From Nocardia vermiculata NBRC 100427 (GTDB lineage Bacteria > Actinomycetota > Actinomycetes > Mycobacteriales > Mycobacteriaceae), in contig NZ_BDCA01000003.1 of NCBI RefSeq assembly GCF_001613265.1, positions 1-64,000 on the forward strand: a stretch of 64,000 nucleotides of DNA, read 5' to 3'. Shown one piece after another: positions 23,241 to 33,068 of this stretch (the first letter of the stretch is position 1; each line of letters starts with the position of its first letter). A program made the position numbers and the translations under genes. A model generated the notes under the pieces. It was not told the origin of the DNA and did not search any database. It worked only from the letters and a program-made list of their open reading frames with translations.

Positions 23241-23705
23241 TCAGAGCGTCTTGAGGAAACTCACGCGATCGAGTGCGGGCCCGTCGTAGTCCTGGACCGG
23301 TTCTCCGGCAGTGAAACCGAGCGCCTCGTGGAAGGCGATCGATCCGGTGTTGATCGGCGAGGTGATCGCCTTGGCCTTCGTCCGGCCGGCATTGCGAGCC
23401 ATGGTGAAGAAGCGATCGTAGAGATCGCGCGCGAGCCCGGTACGGCGCATGTCCGGATGGACGCCGGTGAAGTGGATATACGCACATTCCGGGTCCGCGG
23501 GGGAGAGGAAACCGATCACGAATCCGGCCAGTGGTAGCTCCGGCGTCCGGGCGATGAGGCTGGTGTCGTGGAAGTGGTCGAGGAACAATCGGGTCAGGTC
23601 GCGGGATGCCGCGCGTCCCCACCAGTCGTCGACCACGCCGATGATCGAATCGAAGTCCTCCGGCCGCGCTGTGCGGACGGTGTAGTCGTGCTCGCCGCTT
23701 GTCAT
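23241..23705 (-). CDS. GNAT-family N-acetyltransferase
   Basis: A 154-residue GNAT protein. Visible are the beta strands around PLAGFVIGFLSPADPECAYI, the acetyl-CoA loop RRTGLARDLYDRF and the late INTGSIAFHEALGF motif. The substrate is unknown. It sits directly before the AadA-like gene on the same strand, so the pair could be one transcript. The ribosome site is weak (GTGGGAT before ATG). Confidence 0.88.
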   Translation of the reverse strand: MTSGEHDYTVRTARPEDFDSIIGVVDDWWGRAASRDLTRLFLDHFHDTSLIARTPELPLAGFVIGFLSPADPECAYIHFTGVHPDMRRTGLARDLYDRFFTMARNAGRTKAKAITSPINTGSIAFHEALGFTAGEPVQDYDGPALDRVSFLKTL

Positions 23706-23740
23706 ATCCCACTTTCGGTCGGTTGCGTACCTGAACTCGC

Positions 23741-24175
23741 CTACGGCTGGGCCATCAGCATCCAGCGGTGGCCGAACGGGTCGATGACGACCGATGTGCG
23801 TCCGTAGGGCTGGTCCTGTGGCATTCGTTCCACGGTAGCGCCGTGCTCGGCGGCGGCGTCGGTGACCGCATCCACGTCGACAACCCACAGGTGCAGCGAA
23901 TGACTGTGCTTTCCCCCGGTCGGCACCCCGACCGGGACGTCGGGCCACAGCTGCGAGGGCTCGGCGAACATCAGTACCGAACCGCCGAGCGAAAGTTCCG
24001 CATGTCCGATGGTGCCGTCCTCGTTCACATACGGTTCACCCCGCGGAACAGCATCGAAGACCTCCCCGTACCAGTCCTGGGCACGTCGGGCATCGCTCAC
24101 CACGAGATAGGGAGTGAGCACAGGATCGTCGGACGTCGCACGCGTGGTGGCGGTCCCGGCGTCGGGTTCGGACAT
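23741..24175 (-). CDS. VOC/glyoxalase-fold protein
   Basis: A 144-residue single VOC domain pair, of the type including PhnB-like proteins: TPYLVVSDARRAQDWYGEVF at the start, GHAELSLGGSVLMFAE, HSLHLWVVDVDAVTDAA and the end YGRTSVVIDPFGHRWML. The start at 24175 is favoured by GGAGGT eight bases upstream. No metal site or substrate can be assigned with safety; some relatives are antibiotic-binding or isomerase proteins. Confidence 0.88.
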   Translation of the reverse strand: MSEPDAGTATTRATSDDPVLTPYLVVSDARRAQDWYGEVFDAVPRGEPYVNEDGTIGHAELSLGGSVLMFAEPSQLWPDVPVGVPTGGKHSHSLHLWVVDVDAVTDAAAEHGATVERMPQDQPYGRTSVVIDPFGHRWMLMAQP

Positions 24176-24259
24176 GAACAGCACCTCCGGTTCGGTCATG
24201 TGAAGCCAGCCGTGTGATTCATCTCTCATGATTGTCCGTGCCGAACGTCTCGGCAACGA

Positions 24260-24290
24260 CGAAGGCCACCCGACGGTGTGGTGGCCTTCG
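24260..24290 (-). terminator. Hairpin after the small secreted protein gene
   Basis: CGAAGGCCACC at 24260-24270 pairs with GGTGGCCTTCG at 24280-24290 across a nine-base loop. It lies 23 bases past the stop of the minus-strand gene at 24313-24606 and upstream of the VOC gene. Confidence 0.8.
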
Positions 24291-24312
24291 ATCGTGCCGT
24301 GTTCGGTGGAGG

Positions 24313-24606
24313 TCAGCCGGCCGATCCGGTCGGCGGAAGTGGGGGCAGCGCGGGAGCGGGCGGGACGTCGTGGTTGCGGTGGTCGCGGTGTTCGCCCCGG
24401 TCCGGGCCGCGGTGATCGCTGCGATCGCCCCGATCGCCGTGGTGGTCGCCACGGTCGAGGGCGACCGCGGTGGCGCTGTTGTCCGGGGTGTCGGCGAAGG
24501 CCGGTACGGCCACGGCGGACAGTGGGACGACGACCAGGGCGCCTGCGACGGCGACACGGGATGCCACCCGGCGGGTACGGTTCTGCTGTTTCGCGATGGA
24601 CTTCAC
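24313..24606 (-). CDS. Small secreted His/Asp/Arg-rich protein
   Basis: A 97-residue protein with a clear Sec signal: a basic start, hydrophobic core VAVAGALVVVPLSAVAVP and cleavage after AFA. The mature part (about 58 residues) has a run of charged units such as DRGDHHGDRGDRSDHRG and HRDHRNHD, then a proline-rich end. No family is recognised. The His/Asp pattern could bind metals but may simply be a disordered linker. GTG start, with AAAGG upstream; a terminator hairpin follows, which supports a single-gene unit. Confidence 0.7.
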   Translation of the reverse strand: MKSIAKQQNRTRRVASRVAVAGALVVVPLSAVAVPAFADTPDNSATAVALDRGDHHGDRGDRSDHRGPDRGEHRDHRNHDVPPAPALPPLPPTGSAG

Positions 24607-24745
24607 GGTTCGGGCCTTTCTCTGCGACGAGTCAGCCGCGGTGACGGTTGTGCGGTGCGGCTGCCACGACCATCACAAGGCCCGAAGCTTGGATCACGGT
24701 GGTAGCCGACTGGCAATCGGCTGTGCGCCCGGGCTGGGCTTTCGG

Positions 24746-25378
24746 TTATCCGGCCTGTTCCCGGTTGCGGGGCAGCAGTTCCCAGACATGGCTGTTCTCG
24801 TTGATCGTCGCGGCGGTGCGGGTGCCGCTGCGGGAGAACAGGATTCTGGTGATCGAGCAGTAGTCGATCGGGAAGGTCAGTGGGCGCTCCAGGCCGAGGA
24901 TGTCCTGCAGCAGCACGTTGATCACCCCGCCGTGGGCGAAGGCGACCACGGTGTCGGCCGGGTCCGCGGCGGCGACGAGGTCGGCGACCGCGGACAGTAC
25001 CCGCTCGATGAAGGCGGGCCCATCGATCTGGTCGGGCAGATGACCGGATTTGATGCGCTCGTAGCTCGCCCGGAAATCGCGCTTGGCGTCCTCGATCGGG
25101 ATGTAGGCGGGTAGGTCGCGATCGTATTCGGCCAGCCCGTCCACGATGTCGACCGGGAGCCCCAGATACTGCGCGGTCGGTGTCGCGGTAGCGCGGGCGC
25201 GGCGTTGCGGGCTGCTCACCACCCGTGTGATCCGGTGGCCGCCGGCGGCGAGCCGGGCGATCACCTGCGGTACCCGGGCGGCCTGGTCCACCCCCAACTC
25301 GGTGAGTTCGGGGTCGGCGGGGCCGGAGGTGGTCAGGACCCGCCCGGGCTGGGCGTGGCGAACGAGAACGAGCTGCAC
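24746..25378 (-). CDS. Histidine phosphatase family protein
   Basis: A 210-residue member of the phosphoglycerate-mutase-like superfamily. LVLVRHAQPGR carries RHA (the RHG variant), VVSSPQRRARATATP follows, then GLAEYDRDL supplies the acid residue and FAHGGVINVLL the second catalytic His. The GTG at 25378 starts right before the first strand; an upstream start would add a basic, low-complexity stretch. It lies 96 bases after lysX on the same strand. The substrate is unknown. Confidence 0.9.
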   Translation of the reverse strand: MQLVLVRHAQPGRVLTTSGPADPELTELGVDQAARVPQVIARLAAGGHRITRVVSSPQRRARATATPTAQYLGLPVDIVDGLAEYDRDLPAYIPIEDAKRDFRASYERIKSGHLPDQIDGPAFIERVLSAVADLVAAADPADTVVAFAHGGVINVLLQDILGLERPLTFPIDYCSITRILFSRSGTRTAATINENSHVWELLPRNREQAG

Positions 25379-25474
25379 GGATCTACTGTGCCGGACGCTG
25401 GTGCGGGGTCGGCGACGGGGCATCGCCAGGGCCGCTCGAGGCCGGGCGGGTGCCAGAGCTTCGTGCCGATCTCC

Positions 25475-28400
25475 TCAGCTGTGCTCGCTGCGCGGTTTGA
25501 CCAGCGGGAACGGTAGGGTCTCCCGGATGCTGCGGCCGGTGATGAGCATGACCACACGGTCCACACCGACTCCCAGCCCGCCGGTCGGTGGCATTGCGAA
25601 CTCCAGGGATTCGAGGAACTCCTCGTCCAGTTCCATGGCTTCCGGGTCGCCCCCGGCCGCCAGCAGCGATTGTTCGGTGAGCCGTCGGCGCTGTTCGATC
25701 GGGTTGGTCAGCTCGCTGTAGGCGGTGCCCAGTTCCACTCCCCAGGCGACCAGATCCCACCGCTCGGCAACACCCTCGATGCTGCGGTGTGCCCGGGTGA
25801 GCGGGGACACCGAGGTCGGGAAGTCGATGTAGAAGGTCGGCTCCTGGGTGCGTTCCTCCACCAGGTGCTCATACATTTCCAGCACGATCTGGCCGGCGTC
25901 CCAGCCCGTCTGATAGGGCACCCGGGCCTTGTCGCACAGCAATCGCAACCGGTCCACTCCGGTATTCGGCGTGATGGCCTCGCCGACCGCCTCGGAGATG
26001 GCGCCGTGCACCGAACGCACCGGCCAGTCGCCGGAGATGTCGACTTCGACGAGGTCACCGTCCGGCCCCGGGCGCAGTGCGACGCAGGCACCGTTGGCGG
26101 CGACCGCGGCATCCTGGATCAACTGCCGGCAGGCATGCATCATGCGCTGGTAATCACTGTGCGCCTCATAGGCTTCCAGAATCGTGAACTCCGGGTTGTG
26201 GCTGTAGTCCACACCCTCGTTGCGGAAGACCCGCCCCAGTTCGAACACTCGCTCCATACCGCCGACACATAATCGCTTCAAATACAGCTCGGGTGCGATC
26301 CGCAGATACAGGTTCAGGTCGTAGGCGTTGATATGGGTGCGGAAGGGCGCGGCATTGGCGCCACCGTGCACCTGTTGCAACACCGGGGTCTCGACCTCGA
26401 GGAAGTCCCAGCTGTTCAACGTGTCGCGCAGCGAGCGCACCACCGCGCTGCGCTTGGCCAGCACCTCGCGCGCCTCGACGTTGATCGCCATGTCCACGTA
26501 GCGCCGCCGGACCCGCGCCTCGGGGTCGGCCAGGCCGCGCCACTTGTCCGGTAGTGGATGCAGGCATTTGCCGATCATCCGCCAGTCCTGGGCGAGCAGC
26601 GACAGTTCGCCGCGCCGGCTGGTACCGAGCCTGCCGCTGACTTCGATCAGGTCACCCAGGTCGAAGAATTCGCGGAACGCGCGGGACCGGCGGTCACCGA
26701 CGCGCTCCCGGTCGATGAGGATCTGGACATCGTCGGACCAGTCGCGCAGCACCGCGAAGGTGACACCGCCGTAATCGCGGATGCGGAGCAGCCGCCCGCA
26801 CACTCGGACCGTGGTGCCCTTGGGCGAGCGCCGCGCATCGGCGATCGAATGTGTCGGGGCGTAGGCCACCGGATAGGCATCGGTGCCGGCCTGTTCCAAT
26901 CGCCGGACCTTGTCCATGCGCACCCGGACCTGTTCGGGGCGCCGGGCGATGGCCTGTTCCAGTGCCGAGGCGGGCCGTTCGGGCGGGCTGCCGTCCGCGT
27001 GCAGCCCGGTGACGGTCTCCGGTACCGCCGGACTGACACCGGTATGCACCATGACGTCGGGCTGTTCGCCGAAGCGGGGCAGGAAGCCTTCGGCCAGTGC
27101 GCTCGCCATCGCCACGCGTGGCAGCTGCCGGCGTTCTTCGAACAGGAAGAACCGCGGCACCCACTGCGGCTGATACTTCACATTGGATCGATACAAGGCC
27201 TCCAGCTGCCACCAGCGGCTGAAGAACATGAGCACGCTGCGCCACAGCCGCAGTACCGGCCCGGCGCCGATGCGGGCACCTTCCTCGAATACCGAGCGGA
27301 ACACCGCGAAGTTCAGTGAGACCCGCGTGACGCCGTGCAGTTCCGAGGTCAGTGCCAGCTGCGAAATCATGAACTCCACGAGTCCGTTGGGGCCCTGTGG
27401 ATCCCGGCGCATCACATCGAGTGAGACACCGCTGCGTCCCCAGGGCACCAGCGACAGCATGCCCCAGACCCGCCCGTCGTGGTCGACGGCCTCGACCAGC
27501 AAGTTGTCGCCGTCGAGCCGGTCGCCGAGGCGGCCCAGCGCCATCGAGAAACCGCGTTCGGTCTCGGTGTCGCGCCAGGCGTCCGCGTGTGCGATGACCT
27601 GCGCCATCTCATCGGGTGTCAATTCGCTGTGGCGCCGGATCCGGACCTCGAAGCCCTGCTTACGCAGTCGATTGGCGGCCTGTCGTACCTGTTTCATCTC
27701 CGGGCCGGCCAGGGAGAAGGTGCGGGTGTCGAGGATCGCCTCGTCGCCCAGGCGCAGTGCCGACAGGCCCGCGCGGCGATAGGCCGTGGCGCCTGGCTCG
27801 CTCGCGCCCATCACGGCCGGGGACCAGCCGTATTCGTCGGCCAGCCGCAACCAGGCCTCGATCGCCTGTGGCCAGGCCTCGTGCACACCGATCGGATCGC
27901 CCGAGGCCAGGCATACGCCGAGTTCGACCCGATAGGTGATCGCGGCTTTACCGCTGGGTGCGAACACCACCGCCTTGTCCCGCCGGGTCGCGAAGTACCC
28001 CAGGGAATCCTCGATGTCACCGCGGTCGAGCAGGCCGCGCACCGCTGATTCGTCGAGTCCGGTCATGGCGTTGGCGGCGCGTTGTGAGCGCAGCAGGACC
28101 AGTGCGGCGGACAGCAGTGCGATCGCGCCGAACAGGCCGAGCAACAGATTCACCAGGTGCGGCGGATGGCCGTCGAAGTTGTTGTCCGCGACCAGAATCG
28201 TCGCGGTGACCCGTGACACCGCCCACAGCAGCCGCTGCGCGCCCTGCGGCAGGCTGCCGGGGAACAGCTCCACCAGTCCCCAACCGAGCAGCGTGCCGAT
28301 CACCAGTCCGCCGACCAGCACCCCCAGGGACTTCCATACCGCAGCCCGGCGCACCCGGGTGTAGAACTCCGGCCATGCCGCCACCAGCAGGCCGACCACC

Positions 28401-28873
28401 AGCAGGTGAACCAGCATGGCGGCCAGCGCGTGTGGATCGTCTTCCTCGGTGAAGTCGAGCGCGTTGGCGAGTGCGAACAGCGCCATGTAGACCGCAAGCA
28501 GCCACCAGGCGATCCGTTTTCGTGCGGCCGTGGCGGCCGCGAGCAGGGCGACGATCACCGCCCACATCAGATTCGTATCGGGTGCGTCGAAGTAGTACCG
28601 GTCGATGTAGTGCCGCGGCGCCGAGGTCAGATAGCGCAGCGTCAGCGAAATGCTCCACAGTGCACACAGAATCGAGAAGACACCCAGGACCAGGCCGATC
28701 AAGTGAGGGACTTCGCCGAGCCGACCGTGGGCGCGGTGGGGAACCGATGGCGCCGGCGTTCTGCGTTCGCGGTCGTGGAGCTGGTCTTGCTGGGAAGTCA
28801 CCGAACCAGTGTGCGTGCTGCCGGCGCCCGAGGGGAGAAGGTCGCCGGGCGAGTCCTGCTCGGGCACGGTCAT
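25475..28873 (-). CDS. lysX: Bifunctional lysyl-tRNA synthetase/lysylphosphatidylglycerol synthase LysX
   Basis: A 1132-residue fusion. The N-terminal part has about six membrane helices (residues 50-290), then an MprF-like DUF2156 transferase domain (about 300-600), an OB-fold anticodon-binding domain (near 690-800) and a class II synthetase core with motif 2 around [17 protein letters not shown] and motif 3 [13 protein letters not shown]. It charges tRNA with Lys and moves it to phosphatidylglycerol, which lowers surface negative charge and, in M. tuberculosis, gives resistance to cationic peptides. The ATG at 28873 has AAAGGA upstream. Length is close to Rv1640c (1172). Confidence 0.96.
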   Translation of the reverse strand: MTVPEQDSPGDLLPSGAGSTHTGSVTSQQDQLHDRERRTPAPSVPHRAHGRLGEVPHLIGLVLGVFSILCALWSISLTLRYLTSAPRHYIDRYYFDAPDTNLMWAVIVALLAAATAARKRIAWWLLAVYMALFALANALDFTEEDDPHALAAMLVHLLVVGLLVAAWPEFYTRVRRAAVWKSLGVLVGGLVIGTLLGWGLVELFPGSLPQGAQRLLWAVSRVTATILVADNNFDGHPPHLVNLLLGLFGAIALLSAALVLLRSQRAANAMTGLDESAVRGLLDRGDIEDSLGYFATRRDKAVVFAPSGKAAITYRVELGVCLASGDPIGVHEAWPQAIEAWLRLADEYGWSPAVMGASEPGATAYRRAGLSALRLGDEAILDTRTFSLAGPEMKQVRQAANRLRKQGFEVRIRRHSELTPDEMAQVIAHADAWRDTETERGFSMALGRLGDRLDGDNLLVEAVDHDGRVWGMLSLVPWGRSGVSLDVMRRDPQGPNGLVEFMISQLALTSELHGVTRVSLNFAVFRSVFEEGARIGAGPVLRLWRSVLMFFSRWWQLEALYRSNVKYQPQWVPRFFLFEERRQLPRVAMASALAEGFLPRFGEQPDVMVHTGVSPAVPETVTGLHADGSPPERPASALEQAIARRPEQVRVRMDKVRRLEQAGTDAYPVAYAPTHSIADARRSPKGTTVRVCGRLLRIRDYGGVTFAVLRDWSDDVQILIDRERVGDRRSRAFREFFDLGDLIEVSGRLGTSRRGELSLLAQDWRMIGKCLHPLPDKWRGLADPEARVRRRYVDMAINVEAREVLAKRSAVVRSLRDTLNSWDFLEVETPVLQQVHGGANAAPFRTHINAYDLNLYLRIAPELYLKRLCVGGMERVFELGRVFRNEGVDYSHNPEFTILEAYEAHSDYQRMMHACRQLIQDAAVAANGACVALRPGPDGDLVEVDISGDWPVRSVHGAISEAVGEAITPNTGVDRLRLLCDKARVPYQTGWDAGQIVLEMYEHLVEERTQEPTFYIDFPTSVSPLTRAHRSIEGVAERWDLVAWGVELGTAYSELTNPIEQRRRLTEQSLLAAGGDPEAMELDEEFLESLEFAMPPTGGLGVGVDRVVMLITGRSIRETLPFPLVKPRSEHS

Positions 28874-28945
28874 TATCGATCCTTTCGCCGGGCACCGATG
28901 GGGGCGGTGTACGGCCTCTCGATCGCGCCGGTCAAGATGTAACCC

Positions 28946-29167
28946 ATGTCGGATCCAGTCGATGTGCCGATCGAAGACGAAGTCATTCGGCTCGGGCAAT
29001 TTCTGAAGCTGGCCAATCTCATCGACAGTGGGTCGGAGGCCAAGACCGTGATCGCCGCCGGGTTGGTGCGCGTGAACGAGGAGGTGGAGCTGCGACGAGG
29101 GCGCCAGCTCCACGCCGGAGATATCGTCGCGCTCGCCGGCCACCGGGTGCGGGTGGCGGGCGGATAG
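28946..29167 (+). CDS. S4-domain RNA-binding protein (YaaA-like)
   Basis: A 73-residue protein made almost wholly of an S4 RNA-binding fold: [39 protein letters not shown], then the DIVAL strand. Small stand-alone S4 proteins bind structured RNA, often ribosomal. It is divergent from lysX with only 72 bases between, so the two promoters are back to back. Confidence 0.93.
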   Translation: MSDPVDVPIEDEVIRLGQFLKLANLIDSGSEAKTVIAAGLVRVNEEVELRRGRQLHAGDIVALAGHRVRVAGG

Positions 29168-29206
29168 TTCCGCGGCCGGCCGGACCGCCCGGCGGCGATC
29201 GGTGAG

Positions 29207-29692
29207 TTATTCCGCGCGGACGACCACCCCGTCGTGATCGCTGTAGAGCATTTCACCGGGAACGAAAGTGATACCGCCGAATTCGACCGTCACGTCACGC
29301 TCGCCGGAACCGGTTTGAGTGCTCTTGCGCGGGTTGGTGCCCAGCGCTTTGAGGCCGATGTTCAGGGTGCGCAGAATTGCCGAGTCGCGCACACCACCGT
29401 TGACGATCACGCCGGACCAGCCGTTGTCCACACCGCGCCCGGCGATGATGTCACCGACGAGTGCGGTGTGCACACTGCCCCCGCCGTCGACGACCAGGAC
29501 CCGTCCGTCACCGGGTTCGCTGAGAGTCTGCTTGACCAACAGGTTGTCCTGGAAGCAGCGAATGGTGACGATCCGGCCGCTGAAGACCGGAACGCCGCCG
29601 AACTGTGTGAATTGGGTATCACAACTGCGGATCTCGGGGCCGATTTCATCGGCGAGGTCGGCGGTTGCCACTGAGTTTGCTGAATCGGTCAC
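29207..29692 (-). CDS. rraA: RraA-family protein
   Basis: A 161-residue RraA-fold protein: [48 protein letters not shown] and [13 protein letters not shown]. In E. coli RraA inhibits RNase E. Many homologues are instead metal-dependent aldolases (4-hydroxy-4-methyl-2-oxoglutarate or carboxy-hydroxy-oxoadipate aldolase), and the GGxRD arrangement seen here is shared by both. It is convergent with the S4 gene, 39 bases apart. Confidence 0.92.
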   Translation of the reverse strand: MTDSANSVATADLADEIGPEIRSCDTQFTQFGGVPVFSGRIVTIRCFQDNLLVKQTLSEPGDGRVLVVDGGGSVHTALVGDIIAGRGVDNGWSGVIVNGGVRDSAILRTLNIGLKALGTNPRKSTQTGSGERDVTVEFGGITFVPGEMLYSDHDGVVVRAE

Positions 29693-29725
29693 CGAACCAG
29701 CTTGCCATGTCGGCGGCAGGCCATC

Positions 29726-30184
29726 TCAGTCACCGCGGGCGCGCTGGTATTCCTCGATCTTGGTGGTCAGATTGCGTGCGGTGTGTTTGACCGCCAGCTT
29801 CACGAACGGCTCGATCGTCTTACCCAGCACCTTGCCCGCGAGACCGCCCGGCACCCGGTATTCGACAATGGCATCCACCGTGCAGCTATCGGTGCTCCGC
29901 GGGTGAAACAGAAAGGTCGACTCGATCTCGAATCCGGTGATCGCCTTCACGGCGATGGCGGCATTGCGCTCCCAGCGCACGATCTGCAGCCGTGATTCCA
30001 GTGCGGCGGGACCCAGTTTCAGTTCGGTGTCGAAACTGGCGCCGAGACCGGCTACCTGGTCGGTGACCGGGGTGAAGGAGTGGATCTCGGTGACGAATTC
30101 CGGCAGATTCCGGTAATCGTTGACGTATTCGAACGCCGTTTCGGCCGGTGCGGCACACTCCGCCACGATCTTCACTGCGGTCAT
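29726..30184 (-). CDS. SRPBCC (START/Bet v1-like) family protein
   Basis: A 152-residue hydrophobic-cavity protein. The family start AAPAETAFEYVNDYRNLPEF, central strands with STFLFHPR and a long C-terminal helix (KVLGKTIEPFVKLAVKHTARNL) are visible. The ligand is unknown. A GTG three codons upstream (30193) is an equal candidate start. It follows copD by 27 bases or less and may be read from the copper operon. Confidence 0.87.
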   Translation of the reverse strand: MTAVKIVAECAAPAETAFEYVNDYRNLPEFVTEIHSFTPVTDQVAGLGASFDTELKLGPAALESRLQIVRWERNAAIAVKAITGFEIESTFLFHPRSTDSCTVDAIVEYRVPGGLAGKVLGKTIEPFVKLAVKHTARNLTTKIEEYQRARGD

Positions 30185-30211
30185 GGGTGTCACGGTAACC
30201 GGCCGGAACCC

Positions 30212-31153
30212 TCAGGCAGTGACCGACAACGTCGCGGCGAGTCCGAACACCACAGCCATGACCAGCACCTCGGCCACGGCCCGGCGCAGTGATGCCTCCG
30301 CGCTCATGCGGTGCGCGGCCGCCGCCGGAACCCACCTGCGCCGCCACCACCAGCCGAGCCCGAGCAGAGCCGCCAGCAACACGGTTTTCGCGAGCAGGAT
30401 GCGGCCGTACCCGGTATCGGCGAGGGTGAGCGGATTCCCGATGCGGACCAGACCGTTGCACACTCCCGTCCCGGTCACCACCGCGATCGCCGGTAGCGCC
30501 CAGGTCGAATAGCGCGGCAACACCGCCGCCCACTCACCCCGGCTGCGCACCACCAGCGCCAGCGCGATCAGGACGCCGAACCAGACGGCCGCAGCCAGGG
30601 CATGGACGGCGCCCAGCACCGACCCGAGTGTCTGCTGCGACATATGACCGGTGATCGGCCGCAGCGACAGCGCGACCGCGGCGAAGACCAGGACCAGATC
30701 GGTGGTGGCGTGCGCGGGGCGGCGGTAGGCGAACGTGCTGTACAGCGTGACCGCCCCGGTGCCGACCAGCACCGCCATCCCGATCTGACCACCGCTCAGG
30801 TGGGTCAGATAAGCACCGAAGTCGCTTGCCGACAGCTGCGTCACCTCGACCCCGACCACCTGCGCGGCCTCGATGGCCAGCAGAACCATCTCGACGACCG
30901 TCCACAGGGCGCTCAGCACCGCCAGCAGCTGCCATGCCGGTCGCAGCCGGTCGTGCAGGCGGGGGAGCGCGGCCAGGCCCAGGACGGTGGCCGCCAGCGC
31001 ATCGGCCGGCGCCCGTACCACCGCCTCGGCCTGAACCGGATCCGGTGCGGCGAGAGCCCAGCCGATCGCCACGCCGATCAGTAGCACCGGGACGACCAGC
31101 AGTACTGCGTACCGCAGCGTGGTCGAACCGCTGCCGGTCGTCTTCGAGCTCAC
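30212..31153 (-). CDS. copD: CopD-family copper transport membrane protein
   Basis: A 313-residue inner-membrane protein with about eight helices. The CopD domain region includes GHMSQQTLGSVLGAVHALAAAVWFG and the late RILLAKTVLLAALLGLGWW. It probably passes copper across the membrane together with CopC. The GTG start overlaps the copC stop as GTGA. M. tuberculosis keeps no close operon of this type in the same place. Confidence 0.93.
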   Translation of the reverse strand: MSSKTTGSGSTTLRYAVLLVVPVLLIGVAIGWALAAPDPVQAEAVVRAPADALAATVLGLAALPRLHDRLRPAWQLLAVLSALWTVVEMVLLAIEAAQVVGVEVTQLSASDFGAYLTHLSGGQIGMAVLVGTGAVTLYSTFAYRRPAHATTDLVLVFAAVALSLRPITGHMSQQTLGSVLGAVHALAAAVWFGVLIALALVVRSRGEWAAVLPRYSTWALPAIAVVTGTGVCNGLVRIGNPLTLADTGYGRILLAKTVLLAALLGLGWWWRRRWVPAAAAHRMSAEASLRRAVAEVLVMAVVFGLAATLSVTA

Positions 31154-31713
31154 CGTTCGCCGTGGTCGGGTCCCGAGGAGCGACGGCGACCGATACCACT
31201 GCCGAAGAGCGCGAACGCCAGTCCGGCGGCGAAAACGAGCACCGCGGGAACGATGAACACCCAGATCGGAACCCCGCCGGAGTCTTCGGTGCCGGAACTG
31301 CTCCCCGCGTCGGCGCGCGGCCCCGGTGTGCCGTGTCCGGCCGTGGTCAGCTCGAAGGTGCGAGTGCCGCTGACCGGATGACCGTCGGCGGAGGTGACCC
31401 GGTACGCGATCGTGTACTTACCCACCGGGCCGAGATCACCGACCTCGGTGCTCACCGTCGGGCCGTCGACCACCGGATCGCTCTTCGACCAGAGATTTCC
31501 GTCGGGGCCGACCACGGTCAGCGACGGGAAGTCCGGCTGCAGATTCTCGTTGAAGGTGACGGTGACCCGTTCCGGACCGGTGGCCAGCTGGGCGCCGTCG
31601 GCGGGATCGGTGGCGATGACCGCCGAGTGCGCGGCGGCCGGCCCGGCCACCATGATCGTGGCTGCGCCCAGCGTCAGTGCGGCGGTGACGGCGAGCAGTA
31701 TCCGGCGCATCAT
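31150..31713 (-). CDS. copC: CopC-domain copper-binding protein with C-terminal membrane anchor
   Basis: A 187-residue exported protein. The signal ends PAAA-HS, so the mature chain begins with His29, the usual Cu(II)-binding N-terminal His. The CopC domain continues with NENLQPDFPSLTVV and ADGHPVSGTRTF, where the Asp-Gly-His likely gives the other ligands. A Ser/Gly linker and one membrane helix (about 150-172) follow. It overlaps both neighbours (ATGA with YcnI, GTGA with copD), so the three genes form one tight operon. Confidence 0.94.
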   Translation of the reverse strand: MMRRILLAVTAALTLGAATIMVAGPAAAHSAVIATDPADGAQLATGPERVTVTFNENLQPDFPSLTVVGPDGNLWSKSDPVVDGPTVSTEVGDLGPVGKYTIAYRVTSADGHPVSGTRTFELTTAGHGTPGPRADAGSSSGTEDSGGVPIWVFIVPAVLVFAAGLAFALFGSGIGRRRSSGPDHGER

Positions 31714-32396
31714 GAGCGCCGCGCCCGCAGCAGCGCACCCAGGCCGAGTGCTGCACCGAGCGCGCCCAGGATCAGCCCGATGCCGCCCAGCCACCGGGCG
31801 GTGTCGTCGTTGTCGTCCGTACCGGACTGCTCGGCGGATGCCGAACCGGAGTGGTCGGCGGTGCCGGCGCCGTGCGAGTGCCCGCCATCGCCCTCGGCGA
31901 GCTGCACCATCGGTGCGGGATGTTCGGGTTCGTCCCCGCCTTCGGTCATGGGTTCGTTCCAGTTGACGACCTTGCCGTCGCTGTAGGTCTGGGTCGCCGG
32001 GAAACTCACCTCGTCCTGTTTCGGCAGCGGCCCCACCGAGAGGACGAAGCGCTGGAACTGTTCGGGCCCGATGCCGGGATTGCCGGGGGCGGCGGTCCAG
32101 GTGACGGACACGAATTGGTTCTTGTCGTTCTTCTCGGTCTGCGCCGTCCAGCCCGGCATCGGTTCGGTGCGGGCCGAGGCCACCTGTGGCAGGGCGACGG
32201 TGAGTTTGGTGGTGGAGGCGGTGGGCGATTCGGTCGGCACCTGGAAGGTGACGACGGAGTGGCCGCCCTGTGCCGCATCCGGGGCGGTGGCGGTGACGTG
32301 TGCGGCCGCGGTGCCGGAGGCGAGCAGCGCGGCACCGGCGGCGGCGCCGGAGACCACGAGGGCGCGCGACAACGCTGTGGACATGCGTGAACTCAC
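31710..32396 (-). CDS. YcnI-type DUF1775 copper-binding membrane-anchored protein
   Basis: A 228-residue exported protein. The signal ends at TAAA-H, so the mature chain starts with His33. This matches the mono-His brace of YcnI proteins. The DUF1775 domain follows (GGHSVVTFQVPTESPTASTT, MPGWTAQTE, YSDGKVVNWNEP). A His/Asp/Ser-rich linker with HSHGAGTADHSG and a C-terminal helix end the protein. It is the first clear gene of the copper operon; the GTG at 32396 and an ATG at 32384 are both possible starts. Confidence 0.93.
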   Translation of the reverse strand: MSSRMSTALSRALVVSGAAAGAALLASGTAAAHVTATAPDAAQGGHSVVTFQVPTESPTASTTKLTVALPQVASARTEPMPGWTAQTEKNDKNQFVSVTWTAAPGNPGIGPEQFQRFVLSVGPLPKQDEVSFPATQTYSDGKVVNWNEPMTEGGDEPEHPAPMVQLAEGDGGHSHGAGTADHSGSASAEQSGTDDNDDTARWLGGIGLILGALGAALGLGALLRARRS

Positions 32397-32450
32397 GATG
32401 TGTGTCTTTCTCGGTACATGGCGATATGCCTGAGGATTCGGAAATCGGGG

Positions 32451-33054
32451 TCAGGCGGGTACCGGAGGTGCGCGGGAGCCGAGCGCGCGCCCGTACAGGC
32501 GCTGCCGCGGGCGCGGTGTGCTGCCCGGCCACCGTGCGGGGACGCCACGGGCCGGCAGGACGAGCGGGGTGGTGACGGTACGAACGGCTCGAGACCGCGT
32601 CGTAGAGGCGGTCCGCTGCCACGATGAGCAGGGCACAGACGACCGTCGCGACGGCGTGCGCGACCATCATCCACGAGCCGGGTATCGATGGTCCATACAC
32701 GGGAGACCCACTGTCACCGAGTGGTTCGGTGCCTCCGTGGGTGTGCAGCAGGCTCAGCGACAGATGCGCCGCGCCCTGCCCGGCGCCCAGGGCCGCGACG
32801 ACCGCCGCGCGGGCGCGCAGACCGTGTACCGGCAGTGCCGACGCGAGTGTCCCGGCCACCGCACCACACAGCAACAGCAGAGTCGCGCCGGTCGACCCGG
32901 GATATCCGCCCCCGGCCCAGCCGTGCGCGGCCATTGCGAGCAGCACCACCGTCGCGCCGACCAGGCCGCCACGGACAGTGCCGCCGGTGCCACCGGGTCG
33001 CCGGGAGGCACGCCGCGCTGACGGACCTCCGGTGACTCGGTGACGGTGACGCAT
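32451..33054 (-). pseudogene. Four-helix membrane protein upstream of the copper operon, probable frameshift
   Basis: From ATG at 33054 the frame encodes about four hydrophobic helices to residue 150, including LSLSLLHTHGG and MMVAHAVATVVCALLIVAADRLYDAVS. In that frame there is no stop until inside copC, which is not credible. One base earlier or later, near 32588, a second frame continues naturally as RAVRTVTTPLVLPARGVP and stops with TGA at 32451, 54 bases before the DUF1775 gene. This suggests a one-base frameshift. Homologues of this layout sit by YcnI genes in other actinobacteria; that is recollection. Confidence 0.6.
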
Positions 33055-33068
33055 GACGGACGAGGCTG

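Noticed and set aside
31150..33054. A single 634-residue gene covering copC and upstream DNA
   Set aside because: It runs through the DUF1775 gene in another frame; copC has its own signal peptide and ATGA-coupled start at 31713.
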